Below, piece by piece: positions 11,402 to 12,851 of a DNA stretch of 12,851 nt. Position 1 is the first letter of the stretch. Every line of letters begins with the position of its first letter. The position numbers and the translations under genes are program-made. The notes beneath the pieces are model-generated. The model worked only from the letters and a program-made list of their open reading frames with translations, was not told the DNA's origin and made no database searches. The DNA comes from XYB2-FULL-45-11 sp964360375. Lineage in GTDB: Bacteria; Patescibacteriota; Patescibacteriia; UBA9934; GWF2-40-263. The stretch lies in NCBI GenBank assembly GCA_964360375.1, contig CAYHWG010000030.1, positions 1-12,851 of the forward strand. The letters run 5' to 3'.

Positions 11402-12394
11402 TCATGCGGCTTTTTTATATGCTTCATATTTTATTTCCACTTCCGGAGTTTCGTACGGAATATGATCGATCATATTTCCGAATGTTTTGTATACCTTTCG
11501 AATCTCTTGCCTAAGAGTAAAAGCAGATTCACGATCGAGGGCGCGATCAGCCATATTCTCAATATGCAAATCAAAATTCTCTAAACACTTTGATAAACCA
11601 TCTGTAAAATTACTCATCACACCAGATCTTTCATGTGCTTTTTGTTTCGTCATCTCATGATTTAATCCTGTGTTATAAATATTTCCATACCATCCAATCC
11701 ACAAGGATAAAAATTTCGCGAGTTGATCGGATGCGGATGTGTCTTTGAAATCAAGTCCTAATTTTTGAAGAACGTCTTTGTTGCGTTCATGAAAATCGTA
11801 AAACGTTTTAAGGCACGTATTTACTGCATCCCCAACCGTTTGTTCGGAAATTTCTTTTTGGTGTTCTCTTGTTTGAAGCGGAACATCGAACAACGCTTTT
11901 AAATTTTCAAATCGATGTTTCATCCCTAAACGCTTCGATTCAACATAACTCACACGTCCTGTTTCTTTCATCCAATCTATCAATGTTTCCAAGTTCAAAT
12001 CTTCAAGTCCGTTGTGTGCCACCTGTTCCATAGACATATCGATCAGAAATCGATTCTCTCCCATTTCAGGATAATCACGATGTACTTCTGTGACCGATTC
12101 ATCTTTAGGTGATGCAACAACACGTCCTTGTCTTTTTTGTTCTTTGAATCGTTGATCAAAATTACTTTTTTTGTCTGGTTGTCGTGCATTAAAAACTTTT
12201 TTAGGTTTTATTTGAGGAGGTGATGGATCGTCTTTGTCCGATCCATCAAGATCATCATCAATTGAAACAAGAGGAGTGGGTTCTTCTTCATGGACAACCT
12301 CAAAACCTTTTCCTGTTTTTTTTGGCTTCGGAATCTTTTTATCTAAAAATCTAAAATTCTGATCGTGAGCTCGTTGTTCTGGTGATGAAGGCAT
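11402..12394 (-). CDS. Hypothetical protein, 330 aa, disordered N-terminus and helical C-terminal domain
   Basis: No family recognised. Residues 1-115 are polar, rich in Lys, Asp, Glu and Pro (PKPKKTGKG, DDDLDGSDKDDPSPPQ), and probably disordered. Residues about 118-310 look all-helical, with Trp/Tyr-rich SLWIGWYGNIYN (230-241) and a Cys/His-containing amphipathic part (LSKCLENFDLHIENMADRAL). There is no signal peptide or convincing membrane helix. It starts seven bases after the proS stop, so it is probably the last gene of that operon, with a terminator nine bases after its stop. No Shine-Dalgarno is visible. An 8-bp hairpin (GATGGATC 12222-12229 / GATCCATC 12240-12247) lies in the coding sequence of the acidic stretch. 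The base composition is AT-rich relative to neighbours. Confidence 0.8.
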   Translation of the reverse strand: MPSSPEQRAHDQNFRFLDKKIPKPKKTGKGFEVVHEEEPTPLVSIDDDLDGSDKDDPSPPQIKPKKVFNARQPDKKSNFDQRFKEQKRQGRVVASPKDESVTEVHRDYPEMGENRFLIDMSMEQVAHNGLEDLNLETLIDWMKETGRVSYVESKRLGMKHRFENLKALFDVPLQTREHQKEISEQTVGDAVNTCLKTFYDFHERNKDVLQKLGLDFKDTSASDQLAKFLSLWIGWYGNIYNTGLNHEMTKQKAHERSGVMSNFTDGLSKCLENFDLHIENMADRALDRESAFTLRQEIRKVYKTFGNMIDHIPYETPEVEIKYEAYKKAA

Positions 12395-12401
12395 AAATAA
12401 A

Positions 12402-12851
12402 TTATTTTACAAATTCTTTTGTCTCATCAATCACATCCCCCAACTTCACTAATCGACTTTCTGTTCCAGATCGTTCTTTCCACTCAACCGATTCTTCTTT
12501 GAGAGACTTCTCGGACACAAGAATGCGCAGTGGCACGCCAATCAAATCCGCATCCGCGAATTTGCCACCCGGAGAAACATCTTCACGATCATCCCACAAT
12601 ACTTCGATACCTTTCGACTCGAGATCGCGCACGAGGTCATCTGCCGTACCCATGATATTCTCGCGAACGGCATCGTCCTTGCTGTTCAATGTAACAAGAT
12701 GAACCTGAAACGGTGCAACAGACTTTGGCCAGATCATTCCGCGATCATCGTGACAGGCTTCCACAATCGCCCCGACAAGTCTCGACGTCCCAATTCCATA
12801 ACATCCCATCAAAACTTTTTTACGGTCGCCGTTCTCGTCTGTAAAATTGAG
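12402..12851 (-). CDS. proS: Prolyl-tRNA synthetase, C-terminal 149 residues (5' end beyond window)
   Basis: Class II synthetase that charges tRNA-Pro. The frame is open to the window end and starts in NFTDENGDRKKVLMGCYGIGTSR. The MGCYGIGTSRL segment is class II motif 3 with its ATP-binding Arg. It is followed by the HGVAR-type anticodon-binding domain: IWPKSVAPFQVHLVTLN, then an alpha/beta domain with EVLWDDREDVSPGGKFADADLIGVPLRI, a hallmark of ProRS/HisRS/ThrRS C-termini and closest to bacterial ProRS. The gene ends shortly after this domain with TAA at 12402-12404. The downstream 330-aa gene follows after seven bases. Confidence 0.96.
   Translation of the reverse strand, partial: LNFTDENGDRKKVLMGCYGIGTSRLVGAIVEACHDDRGMIWPKSVAPFQVHLVTLNSKDDAVRENIMGTADDLVRDLESKGIEVLWDDREDVSPGGKFADADLIGVPLRILVSEKSLKEESVEWKERSGTESRLVKLGDVIDETKEFVK

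Noticed and set aside
1..12851. CRISPR arrays, tRNA or rRNA genes, insertion sequence transposases
   Set aside because: No regularly spaced repeat array, no cloverleaf or rRNA-like stretch and no transposase ORF seen; the repeats present are short palindromes without encoded proteins.

Overview
The window reads as a chromosomal housekeeping region of a small-genome bacterium, most likely a Candidate Phyla Radiation (Patescibacteria) lineage. This assignment rests on the gene set, the compact proteins, AT-leaning DNA and short palindromic repeats scattered even inside essential genes. It is an inference; there is no rRNA or other direct marker here. UGA behaves as a normal stop (trxA and rny both end on it at the expected length), so the Gracilibacteria/SR1 code does not apply.

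Layout. 1-2034 (-): leuS, cut by the window start. 2119-3009 (+): an unrecognised 296-residue protein with its own promoter, a strong ribosome binding site and a terminator. 6429-3106 (-): infB, trxA and trxB, a tight operon for translation initiation and thiol redox. 6532-7269 (+): truB, divergent from infB; the two facing promoters suggest nearly leaderless mRNAs. 7539-9098 (+): rny (RNase Y). 9306-9596 (+): an HU-type protein gene, followed by a small two-helix membrane protein. 11070-9886 (-): an MFS transporter with a long, highly structured leader. 12394-11402 (-): an unrecognised 330-residue protein directly behind the 3' end of proS, which is cut by the window end.

Two themes stand out. 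First, palindromic or tandem short repeats sit in frame inside leuS (three places), trxB and truB, and others lie between rny and the HU gene. There the last 12 codons plus stop of rny occur a second time, differing only at synonymous sites. Second, the MFS leader has a consensus-like promoter, a 31-codon leader ORF starting almost at the predicted transcript start, a long nested hairpin over that ORF, an intrinsic terminator and a 7-bp alternative pairing that would break the terminator. This is the architecture of a transcription attenuator or riboswitch-like switch on a putative efflux gene, and it is the best candidate for an undescribed regulatory system here. All foldings, promoters and family calls were made by eye, without folding software or database search.
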